64,000 nucleotides of DNA from Nocardia blacklockiae (GCF_015477355.1 NZ_JADLRJ010000010.1:62001-126000); one strand, 5' to 3'; shown: positions 52,789 through 62,823, numbered from the stretch's first letter. Numbers and translations are program-made. The notes: a model not told the origin generated them from the sequence alone.

Positions 52789-54012
52789 ATGGATGGGCTC
52801 GGACTCAGCAGACGTGACGCGTTGCGGGCAGGCGGCGGATTCTTGGGGGCCGTCGGTGCGCTCGCGCTGGGTGCGCGGACGGCACGGGCGGAACCGTGGA
52901 CGTGGTCGCCGGACGGTTCGGTGGTGGGCAGCGGGGAAGGCGCCGATCCGCTCGGGGTCTGGGACGACCGGGCCGACCCGGTCCTCGCCGACATCCTCGA
53001 GCACGCCGACGTGCCGCAGGTCAACCGGCTGTTGCAGGGCTGGACGCGCAACGACCAGCCCCTCCCGGCCGGGCTGCCGCCAAATCTGCGCGATTTCATC
53101 GAGGAGGCCCGCCGGCTGCCGGACTGGGCCGATCACGGCAAATTGGCCACCTCGTTCGAATTCAACAAGAAGCGCGGCACCTACCTCGGTGTGCTCTACG
53201 CCTTCGCCAGCGGGATGATGTCCACGGTCATTCCGCACGAGGCGCGGGCGGTGTACTACTCGCGCGGCGGTTCGCATCTGAAGGACCGGATCACCAAGAC
53301 CGCGAAACTCGGATACGACATCGGCACGGTCGACGCCTACGCCCCGAGCGGCCAGATGATCGTGACCTGCGTCAAGACCCGGATCATCCACGCGGCCGTG
53401 CGGCATCTGCTGCCGCAGTCCCCGCACTGGCCGGCGGAGCACACGCCGATCAGCCAGGACGACATGATGGTCACCTGGCACAGCCTGCCCACGACCATCG
53501 TGCGCACCTTCCGTGCCTGGAACGTGCCGATCCCCGCCGCCGAATCCGAGGCGTACCTGCACAGCTGGCAGTTGGCCGCACATCTGCTGGGCATCCGCGA
53601 CGAATACATCCCGGCCTCCTGGGACCAGGCCGAGTCGCAGGCCCGGCAGGTGCTCGACCCGATTCTGGAGCCGACGCCGGAGGGTATCGATCTCGCGCAC
53701 AAACTGCTCGATCTCGGCGTCAATCTCGATCTCACGCTGCTGAGCAAGCCGATCCTGGGCGCGTTCACCCGGTTCGTGCTCGGTGACAAGATCGCCGACT
53801 GGCTCTACATCACCCGGGAGCCGGTGTGGGATCCGCTGCTGCGGTTCAGCTGGGGACCGTTCGTGGCGGTGCGCGAGGGCATTCTCAACATCGTGCCGCC
53901 GACGGAGAACGCCTACTGGATGTTCGACGAATTCCTGCGCCAATTCGCGCTGTGGTACCTCGCCGAATTGCGGATGCCCATCAGTATCGAGATCCCGCAG
54001 ACGAACCGGTAA
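52789..54012 (+). CDS. lcp: Latex clearing protein, rubber oxygenase (Lcp)
   Basis: 407 residues. A twin-arginine signal (LSRRDALRAGGGFLGA) exports the folded b-type heme protein. The DUF2236/Lcp core is well conserved: KKRGTYLGVLYAFASGMMS, IPHEARAVYYSRGG, KDRITKTAKLGYDIG and PQSPHW, which hold the Arg, Thr and His residues shown to be essential in the Streptomyces K30 enzyme. It cleaves poly(cis-1,4-isoprene) into oligo-isoprenoids outside the cell. Partner oxidation genes (oxiAB) are not adjacent. Confidence 0.92.
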   Translation: MDGLGLSRRDALRAGGGFLGAVGALALGARTARAEPWTWSPDGSVVGSGEGADPLGVWDDRADPVLADILEHADVPQVNRLLQGWTRNDQPLPAGLPPNLRDFIEEARRLPDWADHGKLATSFEFNKKRGTYLGVLYAFASGMMSTVIPHEARAVYYSRGGSHLKDRITKTAKLGYDIGTVDAYAPSGQMIVTCVKTRIIHAAVRHLLPQSPHWPAEHTPISQDDMMVTWHSLPTTIVRTFRAWNVPIPAAESEAYLHSWQLAAHLLGIRDEYIPASWDQAESQARQVLDPILEPTPEGIDLAHKLLDLGVNLDLTLLSKPILGAFTRFVLGDKIADWLYITREPVWDPLLRFSWGPFVAVREGILNIVPPTENAYWMFDEFLRQFALWYLAELRMPISIEIPQTNR

Positions 54013-54057
54013 TTCGGCTGCGCACCGCTGCCACCCCGGGCGCGCCGGCCCGGGGTG

Positions 54058-55035
54058 TCAGCGCAGTCCGAGGCTGTGGTCGGTCGGCGGCACGGACTCC
54101 CCGGTGGTCGGCGCGGGCAGCGCGACGTCGGCGCCCAGCCCCATCTCCGCCGCGGACGTACGCACCGCGTCCACCACCAGCAGCAGCGCGGCCCGGCGCG
54201 CGGTGTTGGTGCGGTAGGCCAGCGACACGGTCCGGGTGAGGACGTCGCCGAGCGCCACGATGTCCACGCCCGGCGGGCGCAGCGCCAGGCCGAGATCCGA
54301 CACCAGCGTCACGCCCAGTCCGGCCGCGACCATCGCCATCGCCGTCGCCTGCTCCTCGACCTCGTGGTCGATGCGCGGTTCGAGCCCGGCCGACTGGAAC
54401 GCCAGCCGGACCGCGTGCCCGAAATTCGACCGGGCGGGAGCGAGGATCCACGGATGCTCGGCCAGTTCGGCCAGCGTCACGCTGGCCGCCGGGACCGCGC
54501 CCGCGGGGACGGCCGCGTGCAGCCGCTCGACCGCGATGATCGCGCGCTCCAGGCTGCGGTCCCAGGTCATCGGATAGTTCGAGTAGTCGAGCACGAACGA
54601 CAGGTCCAGGCTGCCGTCGCGCACCGCCGCGGCGGTTGCCTCGGGCGCAAGTTCCTTGGTACGCACCAGGATTCCGGGATGGGTGCGCGCCAGCGCGGTC
54701 AGCGCGTCGGGCAGCAGGCCCGAGGCCACCGAGGCCCACACGCCCGCGGTGAGCTTCGCGGTCACCGATTCGCCGGCCTCCTCGAGGGCCTGGGTGGCGC
54801 GCTCGACCGCGGCGAGGATCTCCTCCGCGTGCTCGGCGAGCAGCACGCCGAGATCGGTCAGTTGCACCCGCCGGCCCCGCCGCTCGAACAGCCGGGTGCC
54901 GACATCCCGTTCCAGCTGCGCGAGCTGCTGCGATACCGCCGACGCGGTGTAGTGCAGCGCCGTGGCGGCGGCCGTGATGGTGCCGCGCCGGTGTAGTTCC
55001 CGCAACATTCTCAGACGAGGCAGCGACAGGTCCAT
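54058..55035 (-). CDS. LysR-family regulator
   Basis: 325 residues. The N-terminal winged helix is LPRLRMLRELHRRGTITAAATALHYTASAVSQQL. The substrate-binding domain covers the rest. ATG 55035 gives normal LysR length. It is divergent from the Glu/Leu-family dehydrogenase across 263 bp and is the likely regulator of that gene, as usual for LysR pairs. Confidence 0.9.
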   Translation of the reverse strand: MDLSLPRLRMLRELHRRGTITAAATALHYTASAVSQQLAQLERDVGTRLFERRGRRVQLTDLGVLLAEHAEEILAAVERATQALEEAGESVTAKLTAGVWASVASGLLPDALTALARTHPGILVRTKELAPEATAAAVRDGSLDLSFVLDYSNYPMTWDRSLERAIIAVERLHAAVPAGAVPAASVTLAELAEHPWILAPARSNFGHAVRLAFQSAGLEPRIDHEVEEQATAMAMVAAGLGVTLVSDLGLALRPPGVDIVALGDVLTRTVSLAYRTNTARRAALLLVVDAVRTSAAEMGLGADVALPAPTTGESVPPTDHSLGLR

Positions 55036-55298
55036 GAAAACGAGCCTAAGGGGAACGGCAAGCGGGCGGCACTTGCCTGACCTGGTGAGGAGGGCCACCG
55101 GCGCGCCTTGTGCAGCAACGCTGAACACGGCCGTGAACGAACCGTAAATAGACGTACGGCCGGGTGCGAACGCAGTCTGGTGACATCGGATTCGAGCCAT
55201 CGGCCAGGGACGACGAGGTCCGGACGGGAAATTTGCGCGACTCGGCGTTCCCCGTGGCGGTGGCGGCCCGATCGAGCAGGAAGAGGAGGTAGTTCGCC

Positions 55299-56558
55299 GT
55301 GACGACGTTGCAGAACCCGGCCGGGGAGACCCCGCAGTTGACCGCGCAGACCGTCCCGACCGTCCCCATGGCCGCAGCCGTCGCCGTACCGGCGGTGCGC
55401 CGATCCGAGCCGTACATGCGGCTGCAGTGGACCGACGCGCACACCGGCGCCGTCGGCTACCTGGTGGTGCACACGTTGCGCGGCGGGCTGGCCACCGGCG
55501 GCACCCGGATGCGGGCCGGCTGCACCCTGACCGAGGTCGAGGACCTGGCGCGCGGCATGGCCAACAAGACCGCCACCTTCGACCTGCCCATCGGCGGCGC
55601 CAAGGGCGGCATCGACTTCGACCCCAAGGACCCGCGCGCGGTCGAGGTGCTGGAGCGCTTCTGCGAGGCCATGCGCCCGTGGCTCGACTCGCACTGGGTG
55701 ACCGCGGAGGACCTGGGCGTCCCGCAGCACCTGATCGACGAGGTCTTCGACAAGCTCGGCCTCGGCCAGAGCTACCACGCCGCGATCCGCCGCGCCGCCG
55801 ACCCGGCCGCCACCCTGGAACGGGTCCGGCGCGGGCTGAACGCGGCGGTCGAGGGCGGCTTCCTGCTGGGCGACGTGATCGGCGGCTACGGTGTCGCGCA
55901 CGCCTGCCTGGCCGCCGCGGTCTCCTGGGGCCGGCCTCCCGCCGAGACGACCGTCGCGATCCAGGGCATCGGCACCATGGGCGGCTCGGCGGCCTACTAC
56001 CTGCACGAGGCGGGCATGAAGGTCACCACCCTGGCCGACGCCGCCGGCACCCTGCACTGCGCCGACGGGCTGGACGTCCCGGCGCTGCTGGAGCTGCGCG
56101 ACGGTTTCGGCGAGGTCGACCGGTCCCGCCTGCCCGCCGGCATCGAGCAGCTGCCGCGCACCGCGATCCTGTCCGCCGACGTGGATATCCTTGTGCCCGC
56201 GGCGATCTCGTACGCGATCACGCCGGACAACTCCTACGACATCCGGGCCCGCGTCATCGTCGAGGCCGCCAACGCCGCCACCACGCCGGAGGCGGAGGCC
56301 ATGCTCGCCGCCCGCGGCATCCCGGTGCTGCCCGACTTCGTCGCCAACGCCGGCGCGGTGGCCTGGGCCTGGTGGCTGCTGCTCGGCGAGGTCGACGACA
56401 CCCCGGAGAACTCCTTCGACCGGCTCCGCACGATCATGCACGGCAAGGTCGCGCAGCTGCTGTCCGCGTGGACCGACGGCGGCGTCACCCCGCGCGAGAC
56501 CGGGCACCGCTGGGCCGACGACCCGGCGCCGATCGCCGGGGCGGTCGTCATTCCCTGA
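55299..56558 (+). CDS. Glu/Leu/Phe/Val dehydrogenase
   Basis: 419 residues from GTG 55299, preceded by AGAGGAGG. The catalytic Lys is in PIGGAKGGIDFDP and the NAD-binding loop is IQGIGTMGGSAAYYLHEAG. It oxidatively deaminates an amino acid to a 2-oxo acid. The shorter length and sequence around the active site suit a branched-chain or related amino acid as well as glutamate, so the substrate is left open. LysR control is likely. Confidence 0.9.
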   Translation: MTTLQNPAGETPQLTAQTVPTVPMAAAVAVPAVRRSEPYMRLQWTDAHTGAVGYLVVHTLRGGLATGGTRMRAGCTLTEVEDLARGMANKTATFDLPIGGAKGGIDFDPKDPRAVEVLERFCEAMRPWLDSHWVTAEDLGVPQHLIDEVFDKLGLGQSYHAAIRRAADPAATLERVRRGLNAAVEGGFLLGDVIGGYGVAHACLAAAVSWGRPPAETTVAIQGIGTMGGSAAYYLHEAGMKVTTLADAAGTLHCADGLDVPALLELRDGFGEVDRSRLPAGIEQLPRTAILSADVDILVPAAISYAITPDNSYDIRARVIVEAANAATTPEAEAMLAARGIPVLPDFVANAGAVAWAWWLLLGEVDDTPENSFDRLRTIMHGKVAQLLSAWTDGGVTPRETGHRWADDPAPIAGAVVIP

Positions 56559-56719
56559 GTCGCGGTGCGGCGGACGGGGTTCGACTTGTTGTATGTGAGA
56601 GTCGTCCGCGTCCGCCACTGTGATCTACTCCGGAGATCTCCGGCGACCGGGTCCGCGCGTGTCGATACCGCTTAACGTCCACTGGGCACAGCACAGTGGT
56701 TCGGAAGGTGGCACAGGGC

Positions 56720-58276
56720 GTGGTCGGTAGTAGCCAGGCGAAGCTCGATGAACTGGTCAAACTCCTGGCGATCGCCGCGGAACCGGCGGGCGAGGCCGGG
56801 GTGGCGAAGCGGCGGAAGAAGGGCATCCCCAGCGTCCGCGAGCGGATAAACATGCTGCTCGACCGGGGCACCTTCGTCGAAACCGGCGCGCTGGCACGCC
56901 AACCCGGACAGCCCGACGCCCTCTACGGCGACGGCCTGGTGACCGGGCGCGGCGCGATCGACGGCCGCCCGGTGGTGGTGATCGCCCACGACCAGACGGT
57001 GTACGGCGGGTCGGTCGGCGTCACGTCGGCGCGCAAGTTCGTGCGCGCGCTGCGGCTGGCCTACGACAACGCCTGTCCGGTGGTGACGATCAACGACTCC
57101 GGCGGCGCCCGCATCCAGGACGCGGTGGGTTCGATCGCCTCGTTCGGCGACATCTCCCGCGCGCTCGAGCGCCTGTCGGGGTATGTGCCGCAGGTGTCGA
57201 TCATCCTGGGCAAGTGCGCGGCCGGTTCGGTGTACGGGCCGATCAACACCGATGTGCTGATCGGCACCGAGGATTCGTACATGTTCGTCACCGGTCCGGA
57301 GGTGATCAAGGCCGTCAACGGCGAGGACATCTCCGCGGCGGAACTGGGCGGGGCGAAGGTGCAGGCCGAACGCGGCACCCTGCACCACGTCGCCGCCACC
57401 GAGCGGGAGGCCTACGAGTGGGCGCGCGCCTACCTGAGCTACTTCCCGTCCAGCTGCGTGGACCAGCCGCCGATCGTCAATCCCGGCCTGGAGCCGGAGA
57501 TCACCGACACCGACCGCGAACTCGACCGGATCATCCCGGATTCCGACCGCGCCGGCTACGACATGCACGAGATCCTGCTGCGCATCTTCGACGACGGCGA
57601 ATTCCACGAGGTGCGTGCGGCTTTCGCGCCCAACCTGATCACCGGGTTCGCCCGCGTCGACGGCGCGCCGGTCGGCGTGATCGCGAATCAGCCACTGGTG
57701 CTGGGCGGTTCGATCGACGCCGCCTGCTCGGACAAGTCGACCTACTTCATCCGGCTCTGCGACGCCTTCGGGATCCCGCTGGTGTTCGTCGCCGACACCC
57801 CGGGCGTGCTGCCCGGCCTCGAGGAGGAACGCAACGGCGTGATCATCCGCGGCGGCCGCGTGCCGCGCGCGATCATCGAGGCGACCGTCCCGATCGTCAA
57901 TCTCGTGGTGCGCAAGTCCTACGGCGGCGCGTACGGCATGATGGCCGCCCGCCAGGTGGGCGCCGACATCAGCCTGGCCTGGCCGACGGCGCGGATCGCC
58001 GTGATCGGCGCGGAGAGCGCGGTGGACCTGGTCGGCAAGCGCCAGCTCGCTGCGATCCCGGAGGAGCATCGCGCCGCGGCCCGGGAATTCATGATCAACC
58101 AGTACAACGAGACCGTCGCCACGCCGTGGATCGCCGCCGAACGCGGCTACATCGACGCCGTCATCGAACCCGCCACCACCCGCCTGCAGATCCGCAAGGC
58201 CCTGCACCTGCTCCGCAGCAAACGCCCCACCACCCCGCAGGCCAACCCGCGCAAGCACCCGCTCTATCCCATGTGA
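56720..58276 (+). CDS. Acyl-CoA carboxylase beta subunit (carboxyltransferase)
   Basis: 518 residues from GTG 56720, with GGAAGGTG upstream; GTG 56696 is in frame but lacks a ribosome site. The two crotonase-like halves are intact with oxyanion glycines (NDSGGARIQDAVGSIASFG and CAAGSVYGPIN; later ADTPGVLPGLEEE and RKSYGGAYGMMAARQVG). It transfers CO2 from carboxybiotin to an acyl-CoA. No biotin-carrier gene is adjacent, so it must share an alpha subunit encoded elsewhere. Confidence 0.9.
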   Translation: MVGSSQAKLDELVKLLAIAAEPAGEAGVAKRRKKGIPSVRERINMLLDRGTFVETGALARQPGQPDALYGDGLVTGRGAIDGRPVVVIAHDQTVYGGSVGVTSARKFVRALRLAYDNACPVVTINDSGGARIQDAVGSIASFGDISRALERLSGYVPQVSIILGKCAAGSVYGPINTDVLIGTEDSYMFVTGPEVIKAVNGEDISAAELGGAKVQAERGTLHHVAATEREAYEWARAYLSYFPSSCVDQPPIVNPGLEPEITDTDRELDRIIPDSDRAGYDMHEILLRIFDDGEFHEVRAAFAPNLITGFARVDGAPVGVIANQPLVLGGSIDAACSDKSTYFIRLCDAFGIPLVFVADTPGVLPGLEEERNGVIIRGGRVPRAIIEATVPIVNLVVRKSYGGAYGMMAARQVGADISLAWPTARIAVIGAESAVDLVGKRQLAAIPEEHRAAAREFMINQYNETVATPWIAAERGYIDAVIEPATTRLQIRKALHLLRSKRPTTPQANPRKHPLYPM

Positions 58277-58291
58277 GGCAAGGGGATTCGG

Positions 58292-59218
58292 TCACGCGGG
58301 GGAGACGTGGGCGGCGTCGCCGGGCGCGCGCGCCGGTTCGGCGACGCGGCGGATCTCCTCGGCCACCAGGCGCGGTTCACGCAGCAGCACATAGTGGTCG
58401 GAGTGTTCGGCCACCACGTGGCGGCCGCGCGGGGAGCGGGCGGCGCTGCGGGCGTGCGCCTCGTTGAGGGTGCGGCGCAGTTCCTCGTCGACGCCGTTGC
58501 CGGGGCGGCCCGCCGAGATCACCGTGACGGCGAGATCGCCCAGCCGCGGCGGGTTCTCGCGGTAGGCGGCCAGGTCGTCGAGATAGGTGCGCTGCTGGTC
58601 GGCGAAGGTCCGCATGGCCCGGGTGGTGAAGCCCTCGCGGCGCAGGTCGCGGCGGGCGTCCGGCGGGAGCGGCGCGGTGATCGAGCGATAGAACAAGCGC
58701 AGCAACCGCATTCGCGCCGCGAGCACCGCCAGCGCCACCGTCCGCCGCTCCGCCTTGCGCACGGCGGGACCGAACAACGCCTGCTGGCCCTCGTCGGTCG
58801 GGTCGACCAGGACGAGTCCCGCCACCCGCTCGGGTCGCGCGGCCGCCGCGGCCCGCACGATCGGCCCGCCCGCGCTGTGCGCGACCAGCACGTACGGCCC
58901 GGGCCCGAAGTGGTCGAGCACCTCGCCGAGATCGGTGGCCATCCGGTCCAGGGTCCGCGACCGCGGATCGGGCTCGCTGCGGCCCAGACCCGCACGGTCG
59001 TAGACGATCGCGCGCGACCATTCCCCGACCAGCGGCTGGATCAGCGCCCACAGCGACCGGTTCACCGCGGCGCCGGACTCGAACACGACCGCCGGCGCCC
59101 GCGAGTCCGCCGGGCCGGGCAGCACCATCGCGTGCAACCGGCGGCCGTCGGAGGTCGTGACCCAGACACTGTCCCCTTGCGTGTGACGCTCGGACCTCGG
59201 CGGTTCGGCCTTCGGCAC
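58292..59218 (-). CDS. Alpha/beta hydrolase
   Basis: 308 residues from GTG 59218. Nucleophile Ser lies in VAHSAGGPIV, and His in AEHSDHYVLLREP. The fold start VVFESGAAVNRSLW and AIVYDRAGLGRSEPDPRSRTL match lipase/epoxide-hydrolase-like proteins of actinobacteria. The substrate is unknown. It is convergent with the carboxylase beta gene. Confidence 0.88.
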   Translation of the reverse strand: MPKAEPPRSERHTQGDSVWVTTSDGRRLHAMVLPGPADSRAPAVVFESGAAVNRSLWALIQPLVGEWSRAIVYDRAGLGRSEPDPRSRTLDRMATDLGEVLDHFGPGPYVLVAHSAGGPIVRAAAAARPERVAGLVLVDPTDEGQQALFGPAVRKAERRTVALAVLAARMRLLRLFYRSITAPLPPDARRDLRREGFTTRAMRTFADQQRTYLDDLAAYRENPPRLGDLAVTVISAGRPGNGVDEELRRTLNEAHARSAARSPRGRHVVAEHSDHYVLLREPRLVAEEIRRVAEPARAPGDAAHVSPA

Positions 59219-59361
59219 CGGTACACCCTTCCCTCGCGACGATGGTGGTTCGCGCCAGATGCGCTGGCGGGCAATCGATCAGCAGCCTACCGCCGGACGG
59301 CGGGCGCGCCGCGGGAACCGGCCGGTGCGTACCCGGATCGGCGGTACGAGACCATTGCGGT

Positions 59362-60144
59362 ATGACAGACATGCCTTCCATGTTCGAGATCGACGACGAC
59401 GGCCGGTATCTCCCGCAGAAGTGGGCGTACGGTCGCTGGGGGGCGAACATGCTCAACGGCCCGGCCGTCTGCGCCGCGGCGGCGCGCTCGCTCGAACGCG
59501 CGCACGGCCGTGCCGATTTCATCCCCGCCCGGTTCACCATCGACCTGTTCAAGGCCGCCGCCGGGGAACCGCTCGAGGTGCACACCGAGGTGGTGCGCGC
59601 CGGGCGGCGCATCCACATCTCCGCGGCCCGGGTCTGCCAGGGCGAGGTCGAGGTCGCGCAGGCGCGTCTGGTGCAACTGCGCGCCACCGACGCCCCGCCC
59701 GGCGCCGAATGGCATTCCGAGCACCCGTTCGACCCGCCCGCGGACCCGGGCCTGGACTGGTGGTACCGCAGCGCGCACGACTGGTCGACCGCGCTCGCCG
59801 ACCACCAGAACGCCGGCCGCAAGAGCCTGTGGGCCGTGCCGCTGGGCGCGGTCGAGGGGGAGGAGCGCAGCCCGTTCGTGCAGGCGGTCGTCGCCGCGGA
59901 ATCGACCAGCCTGGTGACCAATTGGGGCTCGCAGGGCATCGGCTACATCAACGCCGACCTGACCGTCGCCCTCGACCGGGTGCCCGTCGGCGACCGCATC
60001 GGCCTGCACGCCGAGAGCCACCTCACCGCCAACGGCATCTCGGTCGGCACCGCGACCCTGTTCGATTCGCGCGGCCCGATCGGCACCGGCATGGTCACCG
60101 CGCTCGGCAACGCGGCGGCGCGGATCGACTTCTCCGGATCCTGA
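59362..60144 (+). CDS. Acyl-CoA thioesterase (TesB-like double hotdog)
   Basis: 260 residues from ATG 59362. Two hotdog halves are visible: LNGPAVCAAAARSLERA with FIPARFTIDLFKAA, and NWGSQGIGYINADLTVALDR with the closing VTALGNAAARIDF. It would hydrolyse acyl-CoA thioesters or act on related bulky thioesters. It is divergent from the alpha/beta hydrolase. Confidence 0.87.
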   Translation: MTDMPSMFEIDDDGRYLPQKWAYGRWGANMLNGPAVCAAAARSLERAHGRADFIPARFTIDLFKAAAGEPLEVHTEVVRAGRRIHISAARVCQGEVEVAQARLVQLRATDAPPGAEWHSEHPFDPPADPGLDWWYRSAHDWSTALADHQNAGRKSLWAVPLGAVEGEERSPFVQAVVAAESTSLVTNWGSQGIGYINADLTVALDRVPVGDRIGLHAESHLTANGISVGTATLFDSRGPIGTGMVTALGNAAARIDFSGS

Positions 60145-60230
60145 CCTCACAAGGGGGTAGCAGCGGCCTGTGATGGTGCGGCCCTGGTTAGCATCGGTGT
60201 ACACCATCGAGGACACCCCGAGGACTTGCG

Positions 60231-61712
60231 TTGACTAACGACCATCTCGACCGCTGGAACGCTCACGAGGCTTCGGCGGAGGCGATGATTCCGATCATCG
60301 GAAAGCTGTACCGCGAGAAGGGGGTGACGATCCTGCTGCACAGCCGGTCGCTGGTGAACAAGTCGGTGATCAGCATCCTGCGCACGCATCGCTTCGCCCG
60401 GCAGATCGAGGGCGAGGAACTCTCCATCGAGGAGACCCTGCCGTTCCTCGAGGCGCTGCGCGAGCTGGACCTGGGCCCGTGCAAGATCGACCTGGGCCGG
60501 CTGGTCGCCGCCTACCGCGCCGAGGGGCACGGCCGCTCGGTGCCCGAATTCGCGGCCGCGGTGCTGGCCGAGGTCACCGACGGCAACAAGGCCGAGCCGC
60601 AGGGCCCGCGCGATGTCGTACTGTACGGTTTCGGCCGGATCGGCCGGCTGGTCGCGCGCCTGCTCATCGAGAAGGCCGGCTCCGGCAACGGGCTGAACCT
60701 GCGGGCCGTGGTGGTGCGCAAGGGCGGCCCGGAGGATCTGGCCAAGCGCGCCTCGCTGCTGCGGCGGGACTCGGTGCACGGGCAGTTCAACGGCACCATC
60801 AAGGTCGACGCCGACAACGACACGATCATCGCCAACGGCAACGTCATCCGGTTCATCTACAGCGACGACCCGACCACGGTGGACTACACCGCCTTCGGGA
60901 TCGACGAGGCGATCCTGATCGACAACACCGGCAAATGGCGCGACCGCGAAGGCCTGTCGAAGCACCTGCGGCCGGGCATCGCGAAGGTCGTGCTGACCGC
61001 GCCCGGCAAGGGCGACGTGCCGAACATCGTGCACGGCGTCAACCACCGCGGGCTGGACCTGTCCGAGCGGATCGTCTCGTGCGCGTCGTGCACCACCAAC
61101 GCGATCGTGCCGCCGCTGCGGGCGATGGACGACGAATTCGGCATCGTCCGCGGCCACGTGGAGACGGTGCACTCGTTCACCAACGACCAGAACCTGCTGG
61201 ACAACTACCACAAGGCCGACCGCCGCGGCCGTTCCGCGCCGTTCAACCTGGTGCTCACCGAGACCGGCGCCCGTTCCGCGGTGGCGAAGGCGATGCCGGA
61301 CTTCAAGGCCAAGCTGACCGGCAGCTCGATTCGCGTTCCCACACCGGACGTCTCGGTCGCGATCCTGAATCTGCAACTGGAGCGCGAGACCACCCGCGAG
61401 GAGGTGCTCGAGTACCTGCGCCGGGTGTCGCTGGCCGGGCCGCTGAGCCGCAATCTCGACTACACCGCGGCGACCGACGTGGTGTCCAGCGACTTCATCG
61501 GCTCGCGCGCGGCCTCGATCGTCGACGCCAACGCCACGATCGTCGACGGCGACACCGCCATCCTCTACCTCTGGTACGACAACGAATTCGGCTACTCGTC
61601 GCAGGTGGTGCGGACGGTGCAGTACATCTCGGGCATCGAGTACCCGACCTATCCGCGCGAGGGCGCGGCCGAACCCACCGGGGGCGTGCCGGTTCCGGCC
61701 GACGCGCACTGA
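60231..61712 (+). CDS. Glyceraldehyde-3-phosphate dehydrogenase, long GapB type
   Basis: 493 residues from TTG 60231, with GAGGAC upstream. About 125 residues of helical extension precede the NAD fold (VVLYGFGRIGRLVARLL). Catalytic Cys287 is in SCASCTTNA, followed by the His of the pair in HSFTNDQ. Extended GAPDHs of this size are found in corynebacteria and relatives as GapB, which favours the gluconeogenic direction there. The ordinary gapA would be elsewhere. Confidence 0.9.
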   Translation: MTNDHLDRWNAHEASAEAMIPIIGKLYREKGVTILLHSRSLVNKSVISILRTHRFARQIEGEELSIEETLPFLEALRELDLGPCKIDLGRLVAAYRAEGHGRSVPEFAAAVLAEVTDGNKAEPQGPRDVVLYGFGRIGRLVARLLIEKAGSGNGLNLRAVVVRKGGPEDLAKRASLLRRDSVHGQFNGTIKVDADNDTIIANGNVIRFIYSDDPTTVDYTAFGIDEAILIDNTGKWRDREGLSKHLRPGIAKVVLTAPGKGDVPNIVHGVNHRGLDLSERIVSCASCTTNAIVPPLRAMDDEFGIVRGHVETVHSFTNDQNLLDNYHKADRRGRSAPFNLVLTETGARSAVAKAMPDFKAKLTGSSIRVPTPDVSVAILNLQLERETTREEVLEYLRRVSLAGPLSRNLDYTAATDVVSSDFIGSRAASIVDANATIVDGDTAILYLWYDNEFGYSSQVVRTVQYISGIEYPTYPREGAAEPTGGVPVPADAH

Positions 61713-61755
61713 GATACGGCGAAAACCATTGCGGGCGTAAGGGCTTGGCGGCGTG

Positions 61756-62424
61756 CTACGGCGTCGCCATTCCGTCCGACGATCGCGCCCGGGCGAGTTC
61801 GGTGATCGCACTGGTCGCGTGCCGGTCGAAGCGATCCCGGCCGATGTCCAGGGCGCCCTCCAGCCAGGGCCGGTAGAGGAAGGCCATCGCGCCGAAGATG
61901 GCGTGGGCGTTGAGCCGAATGTCGGTCTCGTCGGCCGGATTCCGTTGTAGTTCGGTGCCGGCCAGGCTCATCGCGATGGGCGCGGTGAACTCGACGATCA
62001 GCGCGTTGCCGCGTTCGCCGAGCGCCCGGGTCGCCTGCGACTCCACGAACATGATGCGGCCGCGCCGCGGGTCCTCGTCCATGTAGTCGGTGAAGCGGGC
62101 CACCACGTAGGCGAAGATGCCGTCCGGGTCCGGGGGCGCGGCGGCCAGCGCGCCGAGCAGCCGGTCGCGCGCGCCCAGCACTACCTCGTCCAGCACGGCC
62201 ACCTGCAGGGCGTCCAGATTCGTGAAGCTCTCGTAGAAGTACCGCTCGGTCAGCCCCGCCTCCCGGCACACCGCCCGCATCGACATGCCGGCCGCTCCGA
62301 CGGTGCCCATCAGGTGCAGTCCCGCGTCGAGGAGTTGCCGGCGGCGGGTGGCCGTGCGGTCGGCGGGCTCGCGGCCCCGCCAGCGCCGCGACTCGCCCCG
62401 GGGGTCCTCGGTGGCGGTTGACAT
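61756..62424 (-). CDS. TetR-family regulator
   Basis: 222 residues. HTH: TRRRQLLDAGLHLMGTVGAAGMSMRAVCREAGLTERYFYESF, a form seen in TetR regulators of lipid metabolism. Two 12-bp palindromes lie 33-60 bp upstream of its start and probably bind it. It is convergent with gapB and divergent from a small DNA-binding protein. Confidence 0.9.
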   Translation of the reverse strand: MSTATEDPRGESRRWRGREPADRTATRRRQLLDAGLHLMGTVGAAGMSMRAVCREAGLTERYFYESFTNLDALQVAVLDEVVLGARDRLLGALAAAPPDPDGIFAYVVARFTDYMDEDPRRGRIMFVESQATRALGERGNALIVEFTAPIAMSLAGTELQRNPADETDIRLNAHAIFGAMAFLYRPWLEGALDIGRDRFDRHATSAITELARARSSDGMATP

Positions 62425-62456
62425 GTCGGCATCCTCTCACAGCGGCGGGCCGGATT

Positions 62457-62484
62457 GATGTTGACATCATGCGCTGTTGACAGC
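62457..62484. promoter_or_regulatory. Paired palindromes, probable TetR operator
   Basis: GATGT-TG-ACATC (62457-62468) and GCTGT-TG-ACAGC (62473-62484) start 16 bp apart, which suits two dimers on the same face region of DNA. They lie between the TetR gene and the divergent small gene. Confidence 0.65.
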
Positions 62485-62588
62485 ATGTGATGTCATCCTT
62501 AACCTTGACGGAATACCCGCCCCGGTCGGGACATATTCGCAGCTCCACCCGCATATTCGACAAGTGCGAGCGTTTCGAGGAGAACGCC

Positions 62589-62819
62589 ATGAGGTTCGGT
62601 CAGGCAGCGCAGTCGCTGGTGTTGAACATCCTTCGCCCCGGCGGGCTGCTGTCCGCGGTGCAGATTCAGCGACAGGCGCATCTCACGGGCTGGAGCACGC
62701 GCACCGCGCTGTCGCGCCTGCAGGCCCGCGGCCTGATCGTCGCCATCCCGCACCGGGGCTGCTGGCAGATCAGCGACCGCGGCCGCGAAGTGGCGGCCAC
62801 GGCCCGGAGCGTGAGGTGA
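62589..62819 (+). CDS. Small winged-helix protein
   Basis: 76 residues from ATG 62589, with GAGGAG upstream. The sequence fits a short MarR/ArsR-like winged helix (GGLLSAVQIQRQAHLTGWST, RTALSRLQARGLIVAIPHRG, ISDRGREV). No ligand domain. It ends 4 bp before a recombinase-like gene, so the two are probably one transcript. Confidence 0.65.
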   Translation: MRFGQAAQSLVLNILRPGGLLSAVQIQRQAHLTGWSTRTALSRLQARGLIVAIPHRGCWQISDRGREVAATARSVR

Positions 62820-62823
62820 GGTC

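Noticed and set aside
56672-58258. Long minus-strand frame opposite the carboxylase beta gene
   Set aside because: The plus-strand frame has all carboxyltransferase motifs. Long antisense frames are common in DNA of this GC content, and this one has no recognisable domain.
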